Numbered from the stretch's first letter, positions 54,870-63,527 are shown. The stretch is 64,000 bases of DNA from Shewanella sp. MBTL60-007 (GCF_019654915.1 NZ_BPET01000008.1:51013-115012); one strand, 5' to 3'. Translations and numbers: made by a program. The notes: generated by a model not told the origin, from the sequence alone.

Positions 54870-55682
54870 TTGACTACTAATGAAAGTGTTCAGTTTCATA
54901 TGCGTTTCGTTACTGAAAAACACCAAGAATTGATAAAAACACTTGATGAGCTAGTGGTAGCACTTGTTGGAGAGAATCTTGAGGGAAAAAAGAGCAAGGG
55001 AAACCAAGCTTTAACTAAAGCAAATGACCTAAAAGCATCAATTTCTAAACAAGACTCACCTCAATGGTTACCTAGCTTAATTCAAGGGCTTCAATACTTC
55101 CAAGGGACGCATTGGAAGCAAGCTCAGCTAATGGAGCATTTGATTAAGAACATAAATCAGATCAAAAGCCATAAATGGGTTTTTGAAAACCCAAGTGAAA
55201 CTGCATTTGATTTTGATTCAATATTTGAACATTACAAAGCAGAAAGTCGTTTACCTGAGTTATTTAATGACATAGTTAGAATTTTAGAAGAAATTCAAGT
55301 TAGTGGTGAGCTGGATAGCTTAGTGATGATTAAAGGTTTAGGTAAAGTAATCGCGACCCTGAAGAAAAATAAAGATGGTTCCTATTTTTCCATAAATGGT
55401 GCTTGGGAGTTTTTAATTACTTTTCTCCAAAATTACATGTGGGGAGAGTTATCAAAGATTCCTGTGTTAGGTACAGCTATGGAAGCTCTAGAGAAAACGA
55501 TAAAAGAAACTAATGAAGAAATGTTTAAAGTACATGCCAATGTTCAAACTGAAATGGAAAATGTCGTCGAGTCAGAAATAAAAGGGCTTAAAAATAAATC
55601 TTCTTTTAAGTTCTTAGCTTACGACAAGACTGGAGCTCAACTTTCGGCACCTAAAGCTTTTTCCGTAAGTGATAGTGTGTAG
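54870..55682 (+). CDS. Hypothetical protein, 270 aa, TTG start
   Basis: A soluble, Lys/Glu-rich, largely helical protein. N-terminal helices contain FVTEKHQELIKTLDELVVALVG; a middle hydrophobic stretch (WEFLITFLQNYMWGEL) could be buried or membrane-associated; the end is Ser-rich. No family was recognised. The start is TTG with AGGAG seven bases upstream. Base composition is more AT-rich than the surrounding core genes and the gene lies inside a repeat-bounded segment, suggesting acquisition. No function is claimed. Confidence 0.72.
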   Translation: MTTNESVQFHMRFVTEKHQELIKTLDELVVALVGENLEGKKSKGNQALTKANDLKASISKQDSPQWLPSLIQGLQYFQGTHWKQAQLMEHLIKNINQIKSHKWVFENPSETAFDFDSIFEHYKAESRLPELFNDIVRILEEIQVSGELDSLVMIKGLGKVIATLKKNKDGSYFSINGAWEFLITFLQNYMWGELSKIPVLGTAMEALEKTIKETNEEMFKVHANVQTEMENVVESEIKGLKNKSSFKFLAYDKTGAQLSAPKAFSVSDSV

Positions 55683-55948
55683 GAAGGCTGGGGATTCGTC
55701 AGAGTAAGAGTAAGAGTAAGATAATTACTTTGGACTTATCTTGCATATAAAGCTTACAGAAAACAGCAATTCCCCATCGGAGCTGCAGAGGTCATTGAAG
55801 ACAAATCGCGTGAGCGAGGCATGGATGCCGAGGTAGCCTCAGGTGAACTAGGGATAGCGAATGTGAGGCGATAGTAAGAAACCATCACAGACACCCATCG
55901 TTAATGCTGTGTGTTCAGTCAAGGCCACTAATCTAAAGGCGCAATAAA
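55683..55948. repeat. Intergenic repeat remnants
   Basis: Contains a short tandem AGAGTA(A) run (three copies of AGTAAG near 55701-55720). It also has a 44-base segment at 55757-55800 (CAGAAAACA...AATTCCCCATCGG...) that recurs in the same direction, about 75% identical, at 56352-56395. No gene was seen. It looks like fragments of a dispersed intergenic repeat. Confidence 0.6.
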
Positions 55949-56143
55949 ATGTGTGGAAAGCAAAATAAAGTAGATGAGCTTGAACGTGAGTTAAAAGCAA
56001 GCCGCATGAGAGAGGCTAAGCTACTTAAGACGCTAGCAGAAACCTTAAATTATCAAAGCCAAGCTGCTTGGAAGCCATGGAAAATGATGATGATTCCGGT
56101 TTGTATCTTTGCCTTAGCACTTGTAGTTGCCTTAGTAAGATAA
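55949..56143 (+). CDS. Small tail-anchored membrane protein (64 aa)
   Basis: A 64-residue protein: a charged N-terminal coiled-coil segment (VDELERELKASRMREAKLLKTL), then one C-terminal transmembrane helix (KMMMIPVCIFALALVVALVR). AAAGG lies nine bases before the ATG. No family was recognised. The layout, a cytoplasmic helix and a membrane tail, is seen in many small regulators and in some toxin or phage-defence components, but nothing specific supports those roles. Confidence 0.6.
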   Translation: MCGKQNKVDELERELKASRMREAKLLKTLAETLNYQSQAAWKPWKMMMIPVCIFALALVVALVR

Positions 56144-56253
56144 CAGCCCAACACGGCTAGCCATAGACACCCACAATAAACGGCATGTTTTGTAGTGCCT
56201 CTTACTCAGCTTTAGTTATTGCTGAAGTAGGAGGTGGTTATGCCCGTAAAAGT

Positions 56254-56318
56254 AAAAGTGGGGTCATAAAAGTGGGGTCAGAGTCAGCCCGCATAAAAGT
56301 GGGGTCAGAGTCAGCCCG
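56254..56318. repeat. Direct repeats of a GTGGGGTCA-containing unit
   Basis: AAAAGTGGGGTCA occurs three times (56254, 56268, 56295). The last two copies extend through GAGTCAGCCCG and repeat with a 27-base period. Words of this type commonly flank REP-associated Y1 (IS200-like) transposase genes; no such gene remains here, so this could be a leftover end. Confidence 0.7.
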
Positions 56319-56411
56319 AGTACGATGGGCTTACTCAACACTCAAAACGAGCAGAAAACACCTAATTCCCCATCGAAGTTGCCGAAGTACGCAGATAACT
56401 CTTTATTGCAA

Positions 56412-56765
56412 ATAATGCCGTGGAACCATCATGGATGATGGTTCAGGCTCGGCGGGACATGCCTGTTCTCTGGCATCCATGCCATCACGGCATTTGTGAA
56501 TCCATTCACATCAGATGCCCCATCGGAAGCGTTAGGCGATTTTTATTGGAGTATGAGGCCCGTATCTAATGCATGTAACTTCGTCGGGGGCGGCAGGGGA
56601 CTCTTTGTGAAAGAAATGGCCAAGAGGGGATTGCTGTTGATCCCCTCTTGGCCGAGTGTGAGCTGGAAGCTCACGACTTTAATTGTTAGACGAAGTCTAA
56701 CTATAAGGTATAAGGTCAAGCATCGCTTGATTGCTCAAACGCAAAGTTGTTAGACGTAGTCTAAC
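56412..56765. repeat. Right palindrome array
   Basis: At least six palindromes in about 350 bases: GAACCATCA-TGGA-TGATGGTTC (56423-56444, inverted copy of the left-array unit with GGCTCGGC after it), ATGCC-ATCAC-GGCAT and GTGAAT-CC-ATTCAC near 56488-56510, a 14-bp stem GGCCAAGAGGGGAT / ATCCCCTCTTGGCC (56618-56653), GTGAGC / GCTCAC (56658-56674), GTTAGAC-GAA-GTCTAAC (56685-56701), TCAAGC-ATC-GCTTGA (56716-56730) and GTTAGAC-GTA-GTCTAAC (56749-56765). Open frames in this stretch cross the stems and are not convincing genes. Confidence 0.8.
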
Positions 56766-56780
56766 TGGAAAAAGCAATTA

Positions 56781-57338
56781 ATGATTAACCAAGAATATTA
56801 CGTTTGGACAGAAGACTGTCAGTTTGGCTTACTTGATGCAGCTAATGAATTTACAGAAACCGTTCAAAATAAAAGAGAATTGCTGTCTGTCGATGAGGCT
56901 TTAGCGTACAGGATAACGACTCAAGGTGACTGTGATCTCATACCTGATGTCTACTACTCACCTAAGTATCTGCTGAGTGAAAAACTGTACGCTTTGTTGC
57001 GTCCATTTGACTTAGACTACGTGCAATTTATACCTGCCAAGATTGACCAGAAACCTGAAAAATTTTACCTGTTAAAAGTCATCAACTTTATTTCACTCAT
57101 TGATGATAAAAAGTCAAAAGTGACTATAAGAAGAGGCAGTATCAAAGGCGTTGATAGATTCTTACTGTCAAATGAGTTGGCCAATATCAATCTAAGCGAT
57201 AGGTTGATGTTTAAAGTCGGCCATAGTCCGGTAACTGTGGTGCACAAATCAATAGTCGATACGTTAATGGCGCAGAATCTTCAAGGTGTGCGTTTTATTC
57301 CAGTAACAGCTTGGAGCGCTTGGGCGGGCACAAGATAA
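56781..57338 (+). CDS. Imm11-like (DUF1629) immunity protein, orphan
   Basis: A 185-residue soluble protein matching the Imm11/DUF1629 layout as I know it: YYVW at the start, LLSEKLYALLRPFDLDYVQFIPAK, FYLLKVINFISLIDDKKSK, and a late VVHKSIVDTLMAQNLQGVRFIPV block. Such proteins neutralise polymorphic toxins delivered between cells and are usually encoded just after the toxin gene. No toxin is visible upstream; instead a palindrome array ends 16 bases before the start. The gene may be an acquired orphan immunity gene. The family call rests on motif memory, not on a search. Confidence 0.65.
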   Translation: MINQEYYVWTEDCQFGLLDAANEFTETVQNKRELLSVDEALAYRITTQGDCDLIPDVYYSPKYLLSEKLYALLRPFDLDYVQFIPAKIDQKPEKFYLLKVINFISLIDDKKSKVTIRRGSIKGVDRFLLSNELANINLSDRLMFKVGHSPVTVVHKSIVDTLMAQNLQGVRFIPVTAWSAWAGTR

Positions 57339-57500
57339 GTGTTCACGACCTTTTTAAAGCTAAGCTCGAAGCAGTAACACTGAACTGTGACACCAGCGCA
57401 TATCCCATCATTTTGATTCGCATTTTTCTGCGCGGGGGAGTACTCTTCTTTCCCGCTATCTATTTGTTTTCTTATTCTATTCCACCGCCAAGGACGTTGT

Positions 57501-60308
57501 ATGGCTCAGTTTGATAAGCATGTCTCTATCGTTGTCGATCCCTGTTCTCCCGCAAGCATTACCAATGCGCTAGCCGAATATCGGCAGCGAATTAGCGATG
57601 GTTCTGCATTTCGCTTGACCATGAACCTGTTGCTCAATGTGCAGTTTGTTAAGGCCGATGGCTCGACGCTCGGTTTAGATGATGCTGGCGCTAATCGTCC
57701 TTTGCTAGAGCAGGCGCTTAATACATGCCGTTTTGACGAGCAACACAGCTATATTACAGAGCCAGTGTTGTTCGGCGCGGCGCTGAAATTCCCTGAGCTG
57801 CTGCCAGAGGTGGTTGCAACCCTTGAGGCTCTAGTTGCCTTCTCTCGCAGCCGTAACGATTCTAACGATCTCTGGCTAGATGATTACAATGTCTTCGCAG
57901 TTGAGGGCTTGTATATGCTGATAGCGACTGACAACAGCTATAGCTGGATGCTCACGCAATTTTTGGTGCCTTACTGGGATACGCAAACCATGACGGCTCC
58001 GCTTTGCTTACTGAGCGACTTAGTCGGTAAGCATGGCTGGAGCCGCGATCTGATTAAAGCTTATGTCTGGTGCGACGGCGCTGAAGTGCGGCGTTATTTT
58101 TATGAAGACATCAACTACGATGCGGTGCAAGCTGACTTGCTATCGCACTTGCAATCCCATGCAGATGACTATTTATATTTTAAAAGCGAGTTAGTGGCAC
58201 GGCTGCAATCCACCCCCATTTTGCAGACTGCGGATGAGTCGAGCTCACTTGCGCAGATGCTAGTTGAATATTACAGCACTATGGGCGCGTGGCCAGTGGG
58301 GTGTGAGCGCTGGCAGCTTGAAGATGAGCCTGATGAATGGATCGAGCGAGTCAAGCGGCAGCTAATTTGTGGCCTCAAAGTTGAAGATGAAGTGATTGCC
58401 TTAGCAGCAACACTGACAGAAACTCGTGATGAGTCCGACTTTTTTACGCTAGCTGAAGCGCAGCGTGATGGGGAGGATAGTTACCAAGCCTGGAGAGAGC
58501 CAGAAGAGGTCGAGGCAGAAACCTCTTTAGTAATTGAGCAAGTGCCTGCTGTTGACCCGGAACCTGAAGCGCCTGCTATTGAGTGGGATGAAGCAATGGG
58601 GCGTAGGATCTTTTCCTGCCTAAACCCAAGAACCGATTTAATTACCCAAAGTCGACTTGAACGCCTTAACGATGAGCTTGGCTATCGTGATGGCCAAGAG
58701 ATTATTGAGGCGTTACCATTTATGCCGCTGCATTTAGGGAGCAGTACTTATTTAGCCCTGCGACTGCACCAAGAGCCAAGCGATGATGAGGTCACGGTTA
58801 TTGGTCAGTGGTTTGAACAACACTTAAGTAAACTGCTTAGTGATTTTGTGCTTAAGTTTTGCAGGGTTGCCGATGACGATAATGAGGCTCTGCGCCAGTG
58901 GCTTTGTGGTTTAGAGCCCGATGTTGAGCAAGACCCAGCTGCCGACTTTGACGCCAAAATGATTGAGCTAGTGCGTAACGGTTTGGCAAAAGATGGTGGT
59001 AAGTCAGGGCCTGAAATTAGCGCGAAACAAGCAGCGTACTGGAACTTGTTTACTCATGATGCTGGTCAACGCTGCATGTTAACGATTTTGCTGCTGCAAA
59101 GTGCAAGCCGGTTAACGCAATGCCGTGTCTCGGAGCGACTCACTTCATCTAGCCCAGTTGTTTTGCTTGCTAAACGTTATTGGCAGCTGTGGTTAGCAAT
59201 CGCGCCGCAGCGAGCGATTAACCGCATCATCAAGTTTAAAGCCAATTATGGCTTGTATGCGGCAATTGATGATCAAGATACAGTGGCATCGCTATTTGAT
59301 TTATTGCAGCAATTTGGCGTCAGCGAGCCTATGCTGGAAGCATTCACATTAATGGCAGATCAGCAAGTTGCCGATTATAGCCCGGCCAATGCTCGATTTG
59401 CTCAGCGTTACGCTGCCAAAGTTGAGCAATATGCAGCTGTCGATACCACTGACACCAGCATGATTGGACGCCAGCAACTCAAGCAATTCGAGGCCTTATT
59501 ACACCAGCTTGAGTATTGTCGTGAAGATCAAGTTTTAAAATTCTTCCAACACCTTAGAGCATTCAATTCAGAGCTTGAGTTACCCATAATACCTATGTTT
59601 GAGCTGGCTCTATTTAATACCTTAAAAGAAGGCTTTGAGGACGATACAGCGCAAAACTTGTATGACAAAATAATGGCTTATCTTATCAGCGGTGAGGGCT
59701 TAGAGGCCTTAAGTCCCCAGGCGTTAAATAAACCAAAGCTGCAGGGCTGGAATCCTTACCCTATGTATCGCAGTAAGGTGGGACCAGCAGACTTTGTCTG
59801 GCTGTTACCGCCGGAAATGGCCCAGCGTTTGGTTCTGTTTTTAGCGCAACTTGGTAAACGAGGTTTACATTGGTTGGAGCGTTCTTCAATGGAAGAGGCG
59901 TATGTGGCTAGTCGTATGCAAGTGGGTGAGATCACCATGGCCGAGCGCTGGCATCACCCTGAAGTTGGTAATGAGCGTCACGGTGACAGTGACATACGCG
60001 ATGCGCTCGATGTGGCTAAGCAAAACTGGGCACTTAATTGGCTCGACAAAGCGGGCGTACCTGAGGCTGCATTAGTGTATTTTGCGGTGCATGAGGGTTA
60101 TGAGCAGCAGCAATTTGTTTGCAGGTTGGCCACTGAAAATCGCTTGCCAGATTTGCAAGATTGGTTAACTGCCAATGAACGGGTGCAATTACTGGAGATG
60201 CTAGCTGATATTGAGTCGTTGCCAGAGCCTAGCAAGCAAAGCTTTTTACAGGACTGCTCCAGTGCTGTTAAGCAGTTAGCGAGTAAACTATTTGCTAGCC
60301 GAAACTAA
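57501..60308 (+). CDS. Large cytoplasmic protein of unknown function (935 aa)
   Basis: A 935-residue protein without a signal peptide or transmembrane helices. It is acidic and helix-rich, with pairs of helices suggestive of HEAT/TPR-like repeats. An acidic, Pro/Glu/Ala-rich linker at about residues 330-365 (EPEEVEAETS..., VDPEPEAPAIEWDE) splits it into two halves. There is no nucleotide-binding or catalytic motif that I can recognise. The start ATG has AAGGA upstream. It stands alone, 160 bases after the Imm11-like gene. Codon usage and G+C are like the core genes, unlike the preceding patch. Confidence 0.8.
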   Translation: MAQFDKHVSIVVDPCSPASITNALAEYRQRISDGSAFRLTMNLLLNVQFVKADGSTLGLDDAGANRPLLEQALNTCRFDEQHSYITEPVLFGAALKFPELLPEVVATLEALVAFSRSRNDSNDLWLDDYNVFAVEGLYMLIATDNSYSWMLTQFLVPYWDTQTMTAPLCLLSDLVGKHGWSRDLIKAYVWCDGAEVRRYFYEDINYDAVQADLLSHLQSHADDYLYFKSELVARLQSTPILQTADESSSLAQMLVEYYSTMGAWPVGCERWQLEDEPDEWIERVKRQLICGLKVEDEVIALAATLTETRDESDFFTLAEAQRDGEDSYQAWREPEEVEAETSLVIEQVPAVDPEPEAPAIEWDEAMGRRIFSCLNPRTDLITQSRLERLNDELGYRDGQEIIEALPFMPLHLGSSTYLALRLHQEPSDDEVTVIGQWFEQHLSKLLSDFVLKFCRVADDDNEALRQWLCGLEPDVEQDPAADFDAKMIELVRNGLAKDGGKSGPEISAKQAAYWNLFTHDAGQRCMLTILLLQSASRLTQCRVSERLTSSSPVVLLAKRYWQLWLAIAPQRAINRIIKFKANYGLYAAIDDQDTVASLFDLLQQFGVSEPMLEAFTLMADQQVADYSPANARFAQRYAAKVEQYAAVDTTDTSMIGRQQLKQFEALLHQLEYCREDQVLKFFQHLRAFNSELELPIIPMFELALFNTLKEGFEDDTAQNLYDKIMAYLISGEGLEALSPQALNKPKLQGWNPYPMYRSKVGPADFVWLLPPEMAQRLVLFLAQLGKRGLHWLERSSMEEAYVASRMQVGEITMAERWHHPEVGNERHGDSDIRDALDVAKQNWALNWLDKAGVPEAALVYFAVHEGYEQQQFVCRLATENRLPDLQDWLTANERVQLLEMLADIESLPEPSKQSFLQDCSSAVKQLASKLFASRN

Positions 60309-60581
60309 CCTTTAGTTAAACAAGCTGGCGTTAGTGCTGTTTTATGATCGTAATTTAAAACAGTAATAGCGCCAGTCATCCACTGTCATCTTCCTCGAAC
60401 AAACTTCCGCAACATTTCATCATATACATCTTAAGCATATTGGGTGTTTTAGCTTAACTAGCTTGAGCTATTTGCAAGCCCGCTTAGGCAGTCTTAATAA
60501 GTTTTAATATGTTTTAAGTTTAATAACTGAACAAGTTGACTGATTATCTACGAAACTTAACTGACTTATTTTGTGTGCCAT
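60309..60581. other. Intergenic region, no gene seen
   Basis: Holds an imperfect hairpin around 60330-60372 (CTGGCGTTAGTGCTGTTTTA ... TAAAACAGTAATAGCGCCAG), which could form the end of the 935-aa gene's transcript. The rest is AT-rich upstream sequence of the OmpA-like gene. Confidence 0.55.
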
Positions 60582-61757
60582 ATGATGAAAAGAGCCTCCA
60601 ATACCCGCCCCATATGCTCAGCTATTTACTCTTGTAGTTGCTTGTTGTCGATTGTCTGCATACACACGACGGTAGCAAGCGAAACCTCTGATCTCGCACA
60701 ACAAGAGGTTCATGCCTCAGACCTGAAGCAGTCACAATCACTTGGTTTTTACCTTGGTGCTAAAGCCGGCGCAGCGTCTTATGTGGATACGTGCATCACC
60801 AAGGGAATATCGTGTTCAGATACCACCTTTGGCTATGGCCTTTTTGGTGGCTATACATTTGATCAGTTGTTTAGTGTTGAGCTGTCTGTTAACGATTATG
60901 GCTCTCCTCAAGCTAAGGGGGCGATATCACCGGAGTTTATGTCTAATGTCGACGTTAAAGTACGTGGTGCAGAGGTAGGCATTAGGTTCGCCTTACCTAA
61001 ATTATGGCATCTTGCGCCATATTTTCGTGTTGGCACCCATTACATCGATTCTGAACAAACATTGCATAGCCAAGATGGAACGAGTCATTCGGGCTATAAC
61101 GGCTGGCGTCCGAGTTTAGCGTTGGGAATGACTTACCCTTTGGCTAAGCGCTGGAACTTACAACTTGAGTATCAGTATGTTGACGATATTGGTAATAAGG
61201 CGACCATGGACTCTGATTTAGGCTTTCTTTCCTTAGGGCTGAGTTATCGTTTTGGTCAGCCAAGCTGGGCACGTCCAGCCGAGCAACAAGTGAGAGAAGA
61301 GCTAGTGAGAGAAGAGAATGTTGGTACTGAACTCAATCTAATAGATGACACCCACGTATCTACAGCATCAGTCGATGAGCCAGCTCTAGTTGAAGAAAGG
61401 TATTTCAAATATCTGCAGCAATTTGATTATAACAGTGACACTTTAAATGCACCTCAGAGCCTAACTCAATGGGTATCGTACTTACCTAATGAGCCAGCAG
61501 ATATCGTCATCATAGGTCACACCGACAGTATAGGTAGCAACGAGTATAATCAGCAGTTATCAGATCGCCGAGCGAATGCTGTGGCCAAAGTGATAACTAA
61601 AGCGTTTGAGCAAGGTAATAAGGTAATTAACAGCATCAAGATTCAAGGTATGGGAGAGCATGCTCCTGTTGATACTAATCAAATTTCAGGTGGTCGCGCA
61701 AATAATCGTCGTGTAGAGATCTCTATCGATTACAGCGAAGTAGAAAGCTCAAACTAG
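60582..61757 (+). CDS. OmpA-family outer membrane protein (second)
   Basis: A 391-residue protein: a signal sequence ending near VAS/ET, an eight-strand OmpA-type barrel (about residues 45-225; GFYLGAKAGAASYVDTC start, YRFGQ end), an acidic linker (EELVREENVGTEL), and a canonical OmpA peptidoglycan-binding domain with IIGHTDSIGSNEYNQQLSDRRA. It differs from the other OmpA by a Cys pair in the first barrel loop (CITKGISC) and by the Glu-rich rather than Pro-rich linker. An ATG is taken as start; a GTG three codons upstream is possible, and no clear ribosome site is visible. Confidence 0.87.
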   Translation: MMKRASNTRPICSAIYSCSCLLSIVCIHTTVASETSDLAQQEVHASDLKQSQSLGFYLGAKAGAASYVDTCITKGISCSDTTFGYGLFGGYTFDQLFSVELSVNDYGSPQAKGAISPEFMSNVDVKVRGAEVGIRFALPKLWHLAPYFRVGTHYIDSEQTLHSQDGTSHSGYNGWRPSLALGMTYPLAKRWNLQLEYQYVDDIGNKATMDSDLGFLSLGLSYRFGQPSWARPAEQQVREELVREENVGTELNLIDDTHVSTASVDEPALVEERYFKYLQQFDYNSDTLNAPQSLTQWVSYLPNEPADIVIIGHTDSIGSNEYNQQLSDRRANAVAKVITKAFEQGNKVINSIKIQGMGEHAPVDTNQISGGRANNRRVEISIDYSEVESSN

Positions 61758-61983
61758 CGCCACAATAGCAGTTGATTCGCGAGAGTGTGAGCTGTTGTTT
61801 AATTAAATACCATAGTAGGGGGGAGAATGTCGGAGTTTCGGGCATGGAGGTTAGAAGCTTGGATAGAAAATTGGCGATTAACCAAAAAAGAATATTGTCT
61901 CAGCGCGGGTTTCATAACAACCAATGCAAGCACAAAAAACTGCAAAGCCGCTTTTGTTGTGCATATTCACGCGGGAGTTGGTA

Positions 61984-62574
61984 TTGACTGAAAAATCCTA
62001 TAATGAACTTTTGAAAAACGTAGTGAGTTCTGCGCTGCTTCATCTCTATTTAACGGCGGATGAAAGTTCGCGTTTTATTCCAATGGCACAACGTAACAGC
62101 TTGCTGGTTCGCTATTTAAAGCCAAAACTAAAGTTACCTTCATACCGGCGTATAAAAAATGAGTTGAGAAAGTTAGTCGCTATTGGGCGCTCTGAAAATG
62201 AAAGTCTAGAGAGCAAGTTGAATGAGTTGAATCAATTGTATGTGCAAAGAGAGTCAACCCCTAATGATGCAGATAAACTATTTAATTTGCTCGAATTACT
62301 GAGAAGCGAGCACGGGTTAGGTAGCCGTTTTGTATTTGAGTCAGAGCGCAGAGTGGCTGGTTTTATCTATTTACTACAAGAGCATGTTGTTTTTGCATTT
62401 GGTAATTCAGGCCGTCAGTTATCACCTATTTCATTATTTCTAGAATCAGAAAAAGCAATAGGGTTGGTTGATATTATCAATCAGACCAAGCTGTTTAAGG
62501 CTGAAATGAAGCAATTTAATCGAGACTTGAAGCAAGGGCATATTATATTGCACCCCTTTGCTTGTGTTGACTAA
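61984..62574 (+). CDS. DUF2913-like protein
   Basis: A 196-residue soluble protein with the pattern I associate with DUF2913 of Vibrio and Shewanella: LLHLYLTADESSRFIPMAQRN, SLLVRYLKPKLKLPSYRRIKNELRKL, SLESKLNELNQLY. The function is unknown. The TTG at 61984 is preferred because GGGAG lies six bases before it and the resulting N-terminus suits the family. An ATG at 61924 adds 20 residues but has no ribosome site. Confidence 0.7.
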   Translation: MTEKSYNELLKNVVSSALLHLYLTADESSRFIPMAQRNSLLVRYLKPKLKLPSYRRIKNELRKLVAIGRSENESLESKLNELNQLYVQRESTPNDADKLFNLLELLRSEHGLGSRFVFESERRVAGFIYLLQEHVVFAFGNSGRQLSPISLFLESEKAIGLVDIINQTKLFKAEMKQFNRDLKQGHIILHPFACVD

Positions 62575-63027
62575 AAATAAAGTGTTAACGATATCTGTAA
62601 CGATAGAAGGTGTGCAAATCGGTTGAAGCTAATACAGCTAAAGCAGCCAGTTGCTCGCTTTCTCCAGTGTTTTTTAGCAGCTGTTCTTGTTCCTGCTGTT
62701 TGAGCTTCTAATGTTTTTGTTTCAAGTATTGTTGCTTAAAATGATTATTACTCTTTGTACTCTTTGTACTCTTTGTACTCTTTGTGCTCCATATTGCCTT
62801 TTAAAAGCGATTTCAGGTCAATATGCTTTTTACCAAGGGCTATAGTTGGGCTTTCTATCGCACCACCTATTTCCCAGTGTTAATTGGCTTACACTTAAAT
62901 GTATTTCATACCTGCATGTTCTTCACATTAAATTTTACGCGATTAATGCGTTTAAACTCTGGGCTCTACATTAAAGTCACTTTGAGCGACAAAGAGTCTC
63001 TGTAAAATAGTCTAACCGGTGGATTTG
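62575..63027. other. Intergenic region with a tandem repeat, otherwise nothing recognised
   Basis: Between the DUF2913-like gene and the small minus-strand gene. Apart from the 9-mer tandem repeat listed separately, no convincing gene or structure was seen. A 60-codon plus-strand open frame near 62823 lacks a ribosome site and a protein-like pattern. Confidence 0.45.
62749..62784. repeat. Tandem repeat, four copies of TACTCTTTG
   Basis: Four perfect 9-base units, followed by a diverged fifth start (TGCTC). The unit length is a multiple of three, but the DNA does not lie in a recognised gene. It could vary in copy number by slippage. Confidence 0.9.
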
Positions 63028-63225
63028 CTAGGTTATATCGAATTTTTCAAGTTCCTGCTTTAATTGTCGTTGCTCCATATGCCACTCAATTCCCCGTCTA
63101 GTTGCACACCTTTTAGAAGCCTGTGGACTTGGAGCTTTTGGCTTCGGCTTATGAGGGCTGAGGGTTTGATAGTTGCTACGAATGTTATGATCAGTTGTAT
63201 TCTTGTTCGTTTGGGCTGTTGGCAT
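63028..63225 (-). CDS. Small basic protein with an RRxIExxxExRxLxxEL tail
   Basis: A 65-residue protein: a disordered Lys/Pro/Ser/Thr-rich first half and a helical second half, TRRGIEWHMEQRQLKQELEKFD. That C-terminal pattern resembles the PA3496/DUF3545-type small proteins of gammaproteobacteria, whose function is unclear. AAGGA stands about ten bases before the ATG on the minus strand, which supports this frame over the overlapping plus-strand frame. Confidence 0.65.
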   Translation of the reverse strand: MPTAQTNKNTTDHNIRSNYQTLSPHKPKPKAPSPQASKRCATRRGIEWHMEQRQLKQELEKFDIT

Positions 63226-63527
63226 GGTGATGTCCTTATTAACCTGTATGTTCGCCTAATTTTTTTGTGTTCTTGTGGAGTTGATACTTTCGATATTTAG
63301 CGTAGTTCCTTTAGTTTTTCTCAGTATGTAATGAGGAGAGGTTCTCTACTTTATAGTCTCTGTTGATCAGCGGACCTATTTAACGGAGTCCTGTGCACAG
63401 CGCGATAGAATAGTTACTGTAGAAAATGGCAACATAAGATGTATCTTTTAAATAAATCGAATTTATCTACTTATTTTCAAGGTGAATTAATAAACAATTT
63501 TGTCATTATGACTCTTTAAATAAAACG

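Noticed and set aside
56185..56753. Two open frames of 76 and 85 codons in the accessory patch.
   Set aside because: They run across tandem repeats and perfect hairpins, and lack ribosome sites. They look like chance frames over repeats.
56695..56755. GTCTAAC and GTTAGAC 61 bases apart with a central hairpin, which resembles an integron attC site (RYYYAAC ... GTTRRRY).
   Set aside because: The two arms between the core words are not complementary as attC arms must be, no second attC follows the Imm11-like gene, and no intI gene is visible. The palindromes are better explained as a repeat family whose stem happens to fit the attC core pattern.
61772..61987. 71-codon frame overlapping the start of the DUF2913-like gene.
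   Set aside because: No ribosome site, Cys/Arg/His-rich chance composition, and overlap with a better supported gene.
62823..63005. 60-codon plus-strand open frame upstream of the small minus-strand gene.
   Set aside because: No ribosome site, an unusual Phe/Leu/Thr-rich composition typical of AT-rich noncoding DNA, and no family pattern.
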